A DNA stretch of 64,000 bases from assembly GCA_963921795.1 (NCBI GenBank), contig OY997661.1:41327966-41391965 (forward strand). The letters are read 5' to 3'. Below are positions 32,799-43,970 of this stretch, in pieces (within the stretch, counting starts at the first letter, position 1; the number at the start of each line of letters is the position of its first letter). The DNA comes from Nannobrachium achirus. Taxonomy: Eukaryota > Chordata > Actinopteri > Myctophiformes > Myctophidae. The notes below the pieces were generated by a model. It saw nothing but the letters and a program-made list of their open reading frames with translations. It searched no databases and was not told the DNA's origin. A program made the position numbers and the translations under genes.

Positions 32799-33298
32799 GG
32801 CACGTGTGACCGACGGACGGACGGCCGGTGGAGGTTTTCATACTAAACTGCGACCTTACGGTCGCAATCAACATGGATCTGTCCCATTTGCCATATTCCC
32901 TTGACCACTCCTTGAAAATGGGTGGGTCTCCCCTTTAAGTATCTTGAGGTACAGTATTTGTACTTGTATTTCCAATTTCCAAAACTTTTACTCCACTACA
33001 CTTATTTGAAATTAAACTTTAGTCACTTGTAGGTTTTGATTAAGGCTAGGCCTATTATTAAGCTAAATTACAAAACATTATCTCGCCCATTTGAAAATCT
33101 GCAGATCTACAAGCTCACAGTGCGTCCAGATGCATTGTGAGCTTATAGATCTGCTATTTTCAAAAAGTAGGCCTACATTTTAATATCAATAGGTTTACTT
33201 CGGACTTGTAACGGCTAATATTTCCACATAACATTGCAGTATTGCTACTTTTACTCAAAGTAAAGAATGTCAGTAATTTTTTTTCCCACCACTGACTG

Positions 33299-33583
33299 AT
33301 ATCTTGCCCCAAGCGCGCACTCCGCATGTTTAGCCCATACATACACTGTAGAATTCCTGGAGCGCCTGCTGGACAAGACAGTCGCGCTTCAATTGGTGCA
33401 GCCTCAAGTTCACAGACAGAGCTGCAGAGGCGGTGCACCCTCACTGGCAGGTAGAGGTAGACGATAGGTCATACAGGAGTTATAGGCCTATACTGCAGCC
33501 ACCCGGACCGATCGAGGCTCGGAGGAAAGCTTCTTCTCAGCGGTTCATATGAAAGGATTTCGCAGTCTCTTCTTCAGTGCAGC
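33299..33583 (+). promoter_or_regulatory. 5' region of the signal-peptide gene
   Basis: Moderately GC-rich sequence with no TATA box close to the ATG. A short upstream frame starts at 33,550 and overlaps the main start in another frame. Its left edge resembles 31,391-31,424. Confidence 0.4.
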
Positions 33584-33677
33584 ATGCATCATCAACAACG
33601 CGGCGGCAGGTGGTCGCTCGGAATCGGAATCGTTTTCCTCCTCTTCGTCGTCGCGACGATAAACGCACAGCGACCAG
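33584..33677 (+). CDS. First coding exon, secreted or membrane protein, unidentified
   Basis: Encodes MHHQQRGGRW followed by a hydrophobic stretch SLGIGIVFLLFVVATINAQ, ending RP plus one base, then the donor CCAG|GTAAAA. Basic start, hydrophobic core of about 16 residues and a small-residue cleavage region (INA-Q) read as a signal peptide. The start has A at -3 and is the only ATG giving this frame. The exon ends in phase 1. It was not matched to a family. It is likely the 5' exon of the gene whose last exon lies at 48,199, but no intermediate exon was recognised. Alternatively it could be part of a separate short gene. Confidence 0.5.
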
Positions 33678-34258
33678 GTAAAAACTACATCACGTGTTTT
33701 AAACTTTGCAGTTTATGGATCCATAATTTATTCCCCATTTATAGGCTGTAGGCGTTTTGTGTGACATGCGTTCTGAATGCAACAAAATGAGGAATAATAG
33801 GCTAACTTTGCAGGATAAATGAGCAGTGGCGTCATTTCAGGAAAAAGCTAAGGTATGGCAACATGACTGGTGTCTTGCACGCGCTGATATCCCCCAGTGC
33901 TTGGTTTTTGAGGGCGAAATGAGGTGGTTTGAAGCCTGAACTTGTCTGAGTTGTCTCTTGGAAGACACGAATAGAATTACTTTCTCAAATGAAATGAGCA
34001 AATGACTCATCAGGGTTTTTGCTCATTGTTGAGATTGAAGTTGATTTTATGTTTCATAAGGCCAGGTAGAACATGCATGATGCATGGGACCTATTACATT
34101 GTTTACATGGATAAGTCTTTTGCCACAACGAGATATTCATGAATTGGGTTTTAGCTTCTAAGTTAACTAACTTTCTGCTAAATCAGACCCAACCAACCCT
34201 CTTGTTGAAATGAAGGGCATGCATGAGCCAGCCTTAATGCACTGCACTGACAGACAGT
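33678..34258 (+). other. Intron, no clear element
   Basis: Unique-looking intron sequence after the 33,677 donor. Confidence 0.4.
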
Positions 34259-34259
34259 C

Positions 34260-34296
<37 letters not shown>
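34259..34296. repeat. (CAGA)n microsatellite
   Basis: About nine CAGA units, directly beside the hairpin element. Confidence 0.95.
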
Positions 34297-34300
34297 CTAG

Positions 34301-34631
34301 CCTGGGCTGGCTTCCAATTTCGGGCTTTTGATCCGGTCGGGAGCGGAAGGGCTCCTACGTTTTTCTGTAGTCCAAAACGGACTACACTTTGGCCGGAAAC
34401 AACGACCGGAAACAGTTTTAACCAGGTTTTAACCCGTACTTGCGCATGCGCTAACTACTTGCGCATGCGCTAACTGGGTTGAAACTGTTTCCGGTCGTTG
34501 TTTCCGGCCAAAGTGTAGTCCGTTTTGGACTACAGAAAAACGTAGGAGCTCTTCCGCTCCCGACCGGATCAAACGGCCCGTTTAGTAAACGAACGGCTTT
34601 CCCCCAGCGGAAAGCCTGGTGATGCGAGGTT
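34301..34631. mobile_element. Long hairpin element with two NRF1-type sites
   Basis: An inverted repeat with about 100-bp arms (about 34,321-34,424 and 34,474-34,580): GATCCGGTCGGGAGCGGAAG pairs with CTTCCGCTCCCGACCGGATC. The loop holds a 19-bp tandem repeat with two TGCGCATGCGC sites (34,441-34,451; 34,460-34,470). Flanked by the 13-bp repeat AGACAGACACTAG (34,288-34,300; 34,632-34,644). Confidence 0.85.
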
Positions 34632-34744
34632 AGACAGACACTAGTGCCAATGCAGTGTGCATGTGCATACTGAATGGGCTTGTGAGTGCAAGTTAATGTG
34701 ATTGTGTGTTAGGTATGTGCCTTGTGTATGGGCGTTAGAGAGAG

Positions 34745-34894
<150 letters not shown>

Positions 34895-34972
34895 TGCACA
34901 TGTATGATAGTATGTTTGCATGTGCCTGTGTGTGCCTGTGTGTGTGTGTGTTTCACTGTTGTAGTGTGTGTG

Positions 34973-35518
34973 CAGGGGCGTCACAAGGGGGGGGGGGGGT
35001 TAGTGGGACTGAGTTACTAGGGCCCAAGGTGGAGGGCCCCTATAGTAACTTTAACTATTGAAACATGGCAGATATACAAGCTCACAGCGTGGCACAGAGT
35101 GCCGCACTGCGAGCTTGTAGATCTGCTATTTGTGAAAATGTGTGCAAATCTTTGAATATATGTATTTTTTGATCAAACATTTGTAACTCCAATTTTGCTT
35201 CTGGGGTGGGTACCTGGAACTAAATATTTTGAGATGGGGGTCCGTGGCCAAATAGGCCATTTTGGGGGACCTTCACATGAAAAAGCACCACTGACATAGA
35301 AACATAGTTTTTTCAAAAAAACCTTCGAAGGCTTGCACACATTCACGATTTTTCAAAAATAGCAGATCTACAAGCTCGCAGCGCGGCACTCGGTGCCGCG
35401 CTGTGAGCTTGTATATCTGCTATTTTTCAATAGTAAAAGCACAAAGGGCCCAGAATTTGGTGCGACACCCCTGATGTTGCACACGTAGTCCATGATAGTA
35501 TGTTTGCATGTGCCTGCC

Positions 35519-35549
<31 letters not shown>

Positions 35550-36240
35550 GTGCGTGCGTGCGTGCGCGCGCGCGCCTACAGGGTGGTGATTTGCGGTGAG
35601 TTCAGATTTTCCCTTCTCCAGGGCTTGTCATTCCCTCCAAAGGGAAACAGACGGCTCTTCATCTCCTCTCCTCGCCTGACTTCATCTGCCTTTTGTTTCC
35701 TGTTCCTGTTCGGAGCAGCGGGCACCATGTGTGGCTGGCATGCACCCGGCTCTGTTTTTTACACCCAGAGACCTAACCCTGAATCCTTATTCACTGTATT
35801 GCACTTTCTTATCATCTTATGCACCATGCATGCAGAAAGATGATACTATACCAGTAAGACTCCCTAATCGGGAGATAAGCGACCGTCAGGTCGCATACAC
35901 AAAGTTTTGAAATCAATCATATGGGAAATGGGACAGATCCTTGTTGATGACATGACTTTAGAGATACTGTGTTCCACTTTGCGTGATTTTAGGGCAAAAT
36001 CTGTAAGAGCAGTGTCCAAAAATGTGTTTTGCAGAAGTCGACCTGATGGTGGCGCTAGAAGAGGGCCATGTGAGAAATGAGGGGTAGACCGTGGAGGTTA
36101 TGATTTGCCATCCAAGGAGTGTGTGTGTGCAAAGTTTGGCATTGATAGGGCCAACGGTGGCGGAGATACGAGTAGGGCAAAAGTGTGACGTGACGGACAG
36201 ACTGACAGACAGACAGACTGACAGCCGGTGGAGCTGTGTG
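34973..36240. repeat. 1.27-kb tandem duplication, copy 1
   Basis: Contains a CAGGGGYGTCACAAG-family hAT (34,973-35,471) with palindromes at 35,066-35,133 and 35,357-35,429, then CG/TG-rich and unique spacer, then a Helitron-like element in reverse orientation (35,853-36,234) truncated at GGTGGAGCT. Confidence 0.93.
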
Positions 36241-37504
36241 CAGGGGCGTCACAAGGGGGGGGGGGGGGGGGGGGGGGTTAGTGGGACTGAGTTACTAGGG
36301 CCCAAGGTGGAGGGCCCCTATAGTAACTTTAACTATTGAAACATGGCAGATATACAAGCTCACAGCGTGGCACAGAGTGCCGCACTGCGAGCTTGTAGAT
36401 CTGCTATTTGTGAAAATGTGTGCAAATCTTTGAATATATGTATTTTTTGATCAAACATTTGTAACTCAAATTTTGCTTCTGGGGTGGGTCCCTGGAACTA
36501 AATATTTTGAGATGGGGGTCCGTGGCCAAATAGGCCATTTTGGGGGACCTTCACATGAAAAAGCACCACTGACATAGAAACATAGTTTTTTCAAAAAAAC
36601 CTTCGAAGGCTTGCACACATTCACGATTTTTCAAAAATAGCAGATCTACAAGCTCGCAGCGCGGCACTCGGTGCCGCGCTGTGAGCTTGTATATCTGCTA
36701 TTTTTCAATAGTAAAAGCACAAAGGGCCCAGAATTTGGTGCGACACCCCTGATGTTGCACACGTAGTCCATGATAGTATGTTTGCATGTGCCTGCCTGTG
36801 TGTGTGTGTGTGTGCGTGCGTGCGTGTGCGTGCGTGCGTGCGCGCGCGCCTACAGGGTGGTGATTTGCGGTGAGTTCAGATTTTCCCTTCTCCAGGGCTT
36901 GTCATTCCCTCCAAAGGGAAACAGACAGCTCTTCATCTCCTCTCCTCGCCTGACTTCATCTGCCTTTTGTTTCCTGTTCCTGTTCGGAGCAGCGGGCACC
37001 ATGTGTGGCTGCATGCATCCGGCTCTGTTTTTTTACACCCAGAGACCTAACCCTGAATCCTTATTCACTGTATTGCACTTTCTTATCATCTTATGCACCA
37101 TGCATGCAGAAAGATGATACTATACCAGTAAGACTCCCTAATCGGGAGATAAGCGACCGTCAGGTCGCATACACAAAGTTTTGAAATCAATCATATGGGA
37201 AATGGGACAGATCCATGTTGATGACATGACTTTAGAGATACTGTGTTCCACTTTGCGTGATTTTAGGGCAAAATCTGTAAGAGCAGTGTCCAAAAATGTG
37301 TTTTGCAGAAGTCGACCTGATGGTGGCGCTAGAAGAGGGCCATGTGAGAAATGAGGGGTAGACCGTGGAGGTTATGATTTGCCATCCAAGGAGTGTGTGT
37401 GTGCAAAGTTTGGCATTGATAGGGCCAACGGTGGCGGAGATACGAGTAGGGCAAAAGTGTGACGTGACGGACAGACTGACAGACAGACAGACTGACAGCC
37501 GGTG
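36241..37504. repeat. 1.27-kb tandem duplication, copy 2
   Basis: Nearly identical to copy 1 with a few substitutions, a longer poly-G run (36,256-36,277) and small indels in the CG/TG tract. The Helitron-like element is more complete here, running on to CTGCGACCTGACGGTCGCA at about 37,519-37,537. Confidence 0.93.
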
Positions 37505-37926
37505 GAGCTTTTCATAGTAACTGCGACCTGACGGTCGCAACAATACATGTGTACACATATAGACATGCAGGCATTCATGCACCCATGCACACACACCCCG
37601 GTGGACACATGCGTGTGCACAATGCAGTGCACTGGCAGAAACAACACACACATGTCCTTGTCCACAGTGGATCTCTGTTTGTAGCCACCCAGAAGATTAT
37701 TAAACTGTGTGTGCGGAGTGCGGGCATGGACATGATTTACGGGGATCCACCATAATCAGTCTTTGTACTGTGGACACTGTGTCAAAACCAGTCACGACAG
37801 AGGAGGGCTGGATGGATGACCTTTTTCCTTTCCAGCCAACTTGCCTCAGGGTTGCCTCAGGCTTGGAAAAAAAACAAAAAAAAACATAGAAGTTTGATTT
37901 CAGTAGATTCTTTTGGTATTTGTGTG

Positions 37927-38349
37927 CAGGGGTGTCGCACCAAATTCTGGGCCCTGGGTACAAGGGTTCACTGCGTTATTTTGCGCTTTAACTATTGAAA
38001 AATAGCAGATATACAAGCTCACAGTGCGGCACTCGGTGCCGCGCTGTGAGCTTGTAGATCCGCTATTTTTGAAAAATCGTGAAGATGTGTGCAAGTCTTT
38101 GAAGGTTTTTTGAAAAACCTATGTTTCTATGTCAGTGGTGCTCAAACATTTCCATGTGAAGGACCCCCAAAATGATATGTGTTTGGCCACCGACCCCCAT
38201 CTCAGAATATTCAGTTCAAGGGACCACCCAGAAGCAAAACATTGAGTAACAAATGTTCGCTTAAAATAGTATAGAATAATTAAGCCCCCCTCCACCTTGG
38301 GCCCTAGTAACTCAGTCCCACTCCCCCCCCCCCCCTTGTGACGCCCCTG
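37927..38349. mobile_element. CAGGGGYGTCACAAG-family hAT, reverse copy
   Basis: Ends CAGGGGTGTCGCACCAAATT and TTGTGACGCCCCTG with 8-bp duplication TTTGTGTG/TTGGTGTG. One complete palindrome at 37,994-38,074. Confidence 0.88.
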
Positions 38350-38743
38350 TTGGTGTGGCTTGAACATTAAGTCCTGCTCTCTGGAGAATTCAACTTATCT
38401 CTGCTCACATATGAGTTTCTCTGACCGTGTTACAGTGCGTTACAAGGAACAGATGTTTTATTTCCCTTGACAAACAAAAGAAAAGTCCCCCTTCTCCACC
38501 TGTTTGTCTGGAAACGTTGAGAGAGATGCTAGTTCATCCTGTACGTTGGACAGGCTTCTGTCTGCTTTCCAGACAGTAAAATGCAGTACTTGAGACCTGG
38601 GATGCAGACTTGCAAAGTGGGATAAGGTCATATTTCCTGGTCAGGGCTCGCCGCGCGCATATTTGAGCGGGAGACCAAAGAGTTGGCTGGAATAGAATCG
38701 TCTAGTGATATTCATCCTCTATTGATATACTGTACATACTGTA
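38350..38743. other. No gene or clear repeat seen
   Basis: Unique-looking intronic sequence. A weak acceptor-like GTGTTACAG at about 38,435 leads only to a short open stretch. Confidence 0.35.
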
Positions 38744-38744
38744 C

Positions 38745-39300
38745 TAGTAAGACGTCTCAGGGCGACAAACTAGGGCGAGGTTGCACCATGTGATGTACAT
38801 CGGACCAATACCCATATATGGAGATCCATGTACTGTATATGGAGATATGCTGTGAGAGCCCAAACATGCTTACTCAGTTATTTGTTATGTGAAAATCCTA
38901 TGACGTCTATCACATCTGACATCATACATAGAATCCCTTTTATGCCCATACATGGAGATCCCTGTCTGAACCAGCCACACCGATATGGGCTGTCTTCCTC
39001 CATATATGGGCATTCCCATATGAAGTCCTTAATATTGAGGACATCAGGGATCTCCATATATGGGCATAGTGTGGTTCCAATGACATCACAACATAGAATC
39101 CCCTTTTATGCCCATACATGGAGATCCCTGTCTGAACCAGCCACACCACTGTGATGTCACCTGTTTATGCCCATATATGGAGATCCCTGCACTGAGTATC
39201 TGACATCACTGTGAACCACAGTGTCAGGCGTTACCCGTATACGGACAAGCTGTGCTGGTTCTGACAGTAAACTGCGATCTACGGTTGCAATCATCTAAAT
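38745..39300 (-). mobile_element. CCATATATGG-rich Helitron-like element
   Basis: In reverse orientation: A, then CTAGTAAGACGTCTC (CTAG end read from the other strand), GGGCGACAAACTAGGGCGAGG, then four CCATATATGG sites (38,812; 39,000; 39,054; 39,171). It closes with AACTGCGATCTACGGTTGCA. Confidence 0.65.
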
Positions 39301-39783
39301 CATCTATTGGTAGCTGTCAATGTGCATTGCATAAGTAGTAGGCCAGTTGTAGACCATTATTTATTGGGCATTTGAGCCACAGACCACCATTTGATGACCT
39401 TTAGCCTCCCAGACCCAAAACGTAGAATATTTTGTTGTCGTTGGATAAGATTTTGCCCACAATTCCATGCTGTATTGATGTTGGTGTCATATGAGAGATA
39501 ACAGGCAAAGTTGATCAAAATAGAAATTCTTCACATTCTGTGTAGACATCTTGTAAATCAAGTAATGCAGATGTTTAACAATGATGTAACTCTTGAGCTT
39601 GTAGATCTGCTATTTTCACTATAATCGTCTTCATCTAATTTCGCTTTTGGGTCACAAGCTAAAACATTTGGGAACCACTGGCTTAGAAGAGCACAGGCAC
39701 CACAAGGAGACGCTGTTTAGTGTCTCGCTCAGCGACATTTAAACATGTAGACTGGGCGAGACGAATGTCTAACCAGAATAGTA

Positions 39784-40172
39784 ACCAGTAAGACTCCCTA
39801 ATTGGGAGATAAACAACCGTCAGGTCGCGTACACAAACTTTAGAAAGCAATGGAAGCCAATCAGGAGGGAATATGGGAAATGGGACAGATCCATGTTGAT
39901 GACATGACTTTAGACATACTGTGTACCGCTTTGTGGGATTTTAGGCCAAAATCTGTAGGAGCAGTGTCCAAAAATGTGTTTTGCAAAAATCGGCCTGATG
40001 GTGGCGCTAGAAGAGGGCCATGTGAGAAATGAGGGTGGAGGTTGTGATTTGTCATCCAAGGAGTGTGTGTAAAGTTTGGCATTGATAGCTCCAACGGTGG
40101 CAGAGATATGACTAGGACAAAAGTGTGACATGACGGACAAACAGATTGACAGCCGGTGGAGCTTTTCATAGT
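39784..40172 (-). mobile_element. Helitron-like element
   Basis: In reverse orientation: A|CCAGTAAGACTCCC, a hairpin, AACCGTCAGGTCGCG, the common body with GGTGGCGCTAGAAGAGGGCC, ending GGTGGAGCTTTTCATAGTAA. Confidence 0.7.
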
Positions 40173-41405
40173 AATTCAAAGATGGCTGCACAGCTACAGC
40201 TTCCCGTAATACAAGCTATACTAATACAAGAACGTAATATGGTAGAATCTTATCGGTGACGTTTAAAAAAATTCCATCCATTCTGCACCAACCTTCGTGT
40301 TTGGCCAAACAAAAGCTGCTATTTTGCCGCTGTTTCCGTAGTGATGCACATAACTGTTTCACCCGCAGCATCGGAAACAAAGCAACAGATGTAATATAGG
40401 GAATCTTATGGTATAATTACACCAGGGGATCATATATGGTGCATAAATATGGGTTATTTCCTGACTGCACAGCTGGTGCAAACCTGTATGAACACGAGTC
40501 ACGTCTCTATACCATCACAGTTGTTCTCATCGCGTTTCATTATAGCCATATTTGTCGGTTGACATCGTGATGCTTTAGGGCATCTTAATTGCGACGAACG
40601 TTGGTGTCTGTCGTTATCGTCTGCTTGGCTTTGGGGGAATTACTGTACCGTACTGTATGTAAAGCCACCCGTACGACCACAGACAAGACACCTTAAATGT
40701 GGACGTCATTTGGATGCAGACAGTTTAAGCAGACTGTCTAATGCAGTTGTTTTGTTTCTTTTATGAGATACTGTTGTACTGCAGTTCATAAGATGACTCG
40801 TACTGTAGCACAGGGCTTCCCAAAGTGACTTCCAGGGACTTTGTGTGTTCCTTTATGGGAGTCTAAATTGACCCATACAAGTCTGTAACTCTAACAGTAT
40901 ACACAGCATACAAGTGGAACCAAATGGTCTATTTGGTTCCATTTGTATGCTGTCAGATTTAAGGGGAAACCTTGAAATGTATAAAAGTTTGAAAAACACT
41001 GCTGTAGCACATTCTGGAGTGGTTGCATGACATTCTGGAGTTATCAGGAGTGGTGTACGTTTTCATGATATATTCCGCCGTATTATCAAATGATTGATGT
41101 GGTTGACTATGCTATAGTGGCCAATGAATAATGTATCAATTAAAACTGACATGAAACATTTAACGGTAACTAAAGCACAGATTTAATGCACCTGAAGGCA
41201 ATGAAGGCGGTTGCTTTTTGAGGCAGATGTACAGTGGGTTCCTCCTCTGTTGCTCATTATGGTGTGAAAGGAGCAGGAATCCAGCCCTTTGGGCATGGCT
41301 GAAAAACACGTCTGGCCCGGTTCTGTTTTAGCATGTCGGGATCATTAGCATCTAGCTTCTCTCTGCGGCTGTTTAAAGGTCCAGCACAAGAGTTGTTTTG
41401 AGCAT
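40173..41405. other. Intronic sequence with one decayed hAT MITE
   Basis: No exon recognised. Around 40,806-41,003 a decayed relative of the CAGTGTTTCTCAAA family is seen, with GAACCAAATGGTCTATTTGGTTC as its central palindrome. Confidence 0.5.
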
Positions 41406-41410
41406 ATAAA

Positions 41411-41721
41411 TTAAAGGAGTAGTTCACCCCCAAAATGACTTTTTTTCTATTGATTACTCATGCCATGGAGAGTAGAGTTCAATAATATTTTTTGGTTTTT
41501 GTCACAAATGTGATAACAATAAATTTACCTCCATTCGTTCCGGATGGGGACCCGTTTCAAAACGGGTCCCCATCCGGAATCAATGGGGGTAAATTTACTC
41601 GAATCAAATTTTTGTCTTAGGAATGTGACAAAAAACAAAAAATATTATGGAACTCTACTCTCCATGGCGTGTCTAATCAATGGGGGAAAAAAATCTTTTT
41701 GGGGGTGAACTACTCCTTTAA
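41411..41721. mobile_element. Fold-back MITE with TTAA ends, second copy
   Basis: Same element as at 13,662: near-complete self-complementarity, centre CCCGTTTCAAAACGGG, TTAA at both ends. Confidence 0.88.
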
Positions 41722-42150
41722 GGTCATATTCGCATGTATTCTGAACGAGTTTGTAGATTGTAGATCAGGGGTGGGCAACTTTGATGATGGAGAGGGCCAC
41801 GATATTTCCACCTTCACTCCAGAGGGCCACATTGCATATTGCATTTATTCAGTCATTCTAGTATCTCATACAAAAGAAGCAAAAGTAGCTGATCTACGCG
41901 ACATGTTTTGAGCTTGACTCAATCATCCCAGTCCTATAAAATCTCACTGAGAGCCAGTCATCTCGGAAAGTACAGCTTTAGACAGGGACTGAAAATGCTT
42001 TTTTTTTTTTTTTTACTAAAATGTGATAAAGCCACTAAAGCATTTCATAAATTTCAGGCTACATTTCACTTAACTCTTTATTTCCTCTTTACTTTTCCCT
42101 ACGTGTGATTGGAGTCCTGAGTCACCCATATACTGATATTTATATTACTG

Positions 42151-42750
42151 TCATACATCAAACATAACAAAAGAAAAAAAAAAGATTTTCCCAATTAAAT
42201 TTGTTTCCCTAAGATACTCTAATATATACTTATAACACTTACTTCCTGAATTCTTCCTTAATATCTCCACTAATTCATATCTCTCTTTAATTTCTGCTAA
42301 TTTCTCTTTTAACTGGCTTCTTTCCACTACATATTCCCTGCACTCCATCATCACATGCTCCACTGTTTCCTCTTCTCCACAATGATCACATTGTCCTGTG
42401 TCATGTTTCCCTATCAAGTGTAATGTTCCATTTAAACCTGTGTGTCCTAGTCTTAACCGTGTTATTATCCTCTCCTCTCTTCTGTTCCTTCCTGCTCCCT
42501 TCACTTCTCCTACTCCTCTCTGAATGTTATAAAACCATATTCCCTTCCTTTCCTCCTCCCACCTCTTTTGCCATCTTTCTTTCATCCTTCTTTTAACAAT
42601 ACTCTTACCCTCCATCTTGCTAATATTAACTTTCATTGTTACGTCTACACACTGTGTGGCCTCCTTTGCTATTTTATCTGCCTCCTCATTCCCTCTTACT
42701 CCAATGTGCGCTGGCACCCATACCAACACCACCGTTATGCCCATCATCAT
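42151..42750 (-). pseudogene. LINE ORF2 C-terminal part
   Basis: Starts within RNase H (VLVWVPAHIGVRGNEEADKI, the C-terminal RNase H motif), then a tail with CDHCGEEETVEHVMMEC, a CCHC-type motif usual after RNase H in such elements. Cut from its upstream part by the insertion at about 42,757-43,133. Confidence 0.8.
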
Positions 42751-42756
42751 TATTCG

Positions 42757-43133
42757 GTATAATCCCTGTTGAATTAAGCAATATTACACGAGAGGGTGTG
42801 CATCGGCTCGTTCCTGCGGAAAGGCTGTCGTGCAGGATAACCGCGTTAATGCAGACCCTCGAGTGTAATATTGCGATTATACAACTGTTGCCCTTAAAAA
42901 AAAACACGTCAACTTTATTTCATTGTAATAAAGATATTCGATAGGAATTTGTAATTTTGTAATGCCACATTTAGCTACTATGTCCCTGAACGTCACATGA
43001 AAACTGCTAGCCAGCCGCCTAGCATAGTGTGGGGGGAGAGGAGCGCTTGCTGTCTTTCGTGACCAACGCAGCTGATTTCTTTACTTGATGAGAGACCGTG
43101 CATCTGTGCTGGTTTGATGCACGGTTGGAGAGC
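42757..43133. mobile_element. Insertion in the LINE RNase H, with inverted repeat
   Basis: About 380 bp unrelated to the LINE. It holds an imperfect inverted repeat: GCAATATTACACGAGAGGGT at about 42,779 pairs with ACCCTCGAGTGTAATATTGC at about 42,858, with about 60 bp between. The type is unidentified. Confidence 0.6.
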
Positions 43134-43486
43134 CTGTTTTCCATTGAGAGCCCGACTACCTGTTGTATAATTTCTATTAGTATATCTGGTCTACTTTCAG
43201 ATTTATTATACTGCATACTCTGTAAAGCTGAACTTGAGTCTGAGCATATTACCGCACTCAGAGGTCTAATCTCCTCTATCCACTGTATTGCTAGTAAAAT
43301 TGCTACCATTTCAGCTGTATACACCGACACCTCATCACTAATCCTTTTACCCACCCTCACCTGAAATTCTGGAACCCAAAATGCTACCCCTACCTTCCCG
43401 TCTATACTTTTTGACCCATCTGTGTAGATCTTGACATAGCTATAATATTTCTCCATATGCTCTTGGACACTGCGCATTACATACAA
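43019..43486 (-). pseudogene. LINE ORF2 RNase H, N-terminal part
   Basis: Carries YVKIYTDGSKSIDGKVG and YTAEMVAILLAIQWI, the first catalytic Asp and Glu segments of RNase H, and ICSDSSSALQSM. Read-through into the insertion ends the frame. Confidence 0.8.
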
Positions 43487-43970
43487 ATTCCTTTTCCTTC
43501 CTTCTCCTTTCCAATATACCTAAGTCAACTGTTGCATCTATTGGCATTGGCACTGTTGGACTAAACTCCAGTTTCTCAATTCCTATTTCTTCTGCTCTTT
43601 TCCTTGCTGTCCATCCAAAGTTATTTATTTCCTTTTTTTCCTTTTCCCAGCTAGGCTTTAATATCTCTTTTGCTGGATGGTCCTCCTTATGACCCTTTAA
43701 ATTTACCCAATAATTGATTGACAACTGCAATCTTCTCAAATCTATGGGCATGACCCCCATCTCCACCTGTAACGCTGCTGTAGGTGTCGATTTAAAGGCT
43801 CCTAGTCTCAATGCCTGGTATTGAATATTATCTAACTTCTTCAGGTGTGTATCTGCTGCTGAACCATACACAACACTCCCATAATCTATTATGGCCCTAA
43901 TTAATCCATTATAAATGGCCTTTAACGCCATTCTACAGTATCTGCCCCCCATTCCTTTCCCACTAGGCAC
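43440..43970 (-). pseudogene. LINE ORF2 segment after reverse transcriptase
   Basis: Continues the thumb and connection region (AIYNGLIRAIIDYGSVVYG, LDNIQYQALRLGAFKSTPTA) in another frame from the 43,922-46,363 part. Confidence 0.8.

Larger units (their letters stand above)
31464..32938. mobile_element. TTAA element carrying Helitron-like cargo
   Basis: Terminal repeats TTAAAGGGGAGAACCACCCA and TGGGTGGGTCTCCCCTTTAA, with TTAA at both ends. The interior consists of a Helitron-like element, a palindrome half-site, the CCATATATGG array and a promoter-like cassette. It has no transposase. Confidence 0.75.
31425..33294. mobile_element. CAGTGGTG-family hAT expanded by nested insertions
   Basis: Ends CAGTGGTGTGCCTTAAGTAC and TTTTCCCACCACTG. 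A palindrome sits at 33,090-33,164. Its left part is split at 31,464 by a 1.47-kb TTAA element. The sequences outside both ends share ATCTTGCCCCAAGCGC and CACTGTAGAATTCC. Confidence 0.78.

Noticed and set aside
38435-38480. Exon of the unidentified gene after GTGTTACAG
   Set aside because: Weak acceptor and only about ten open codons, with no donor.
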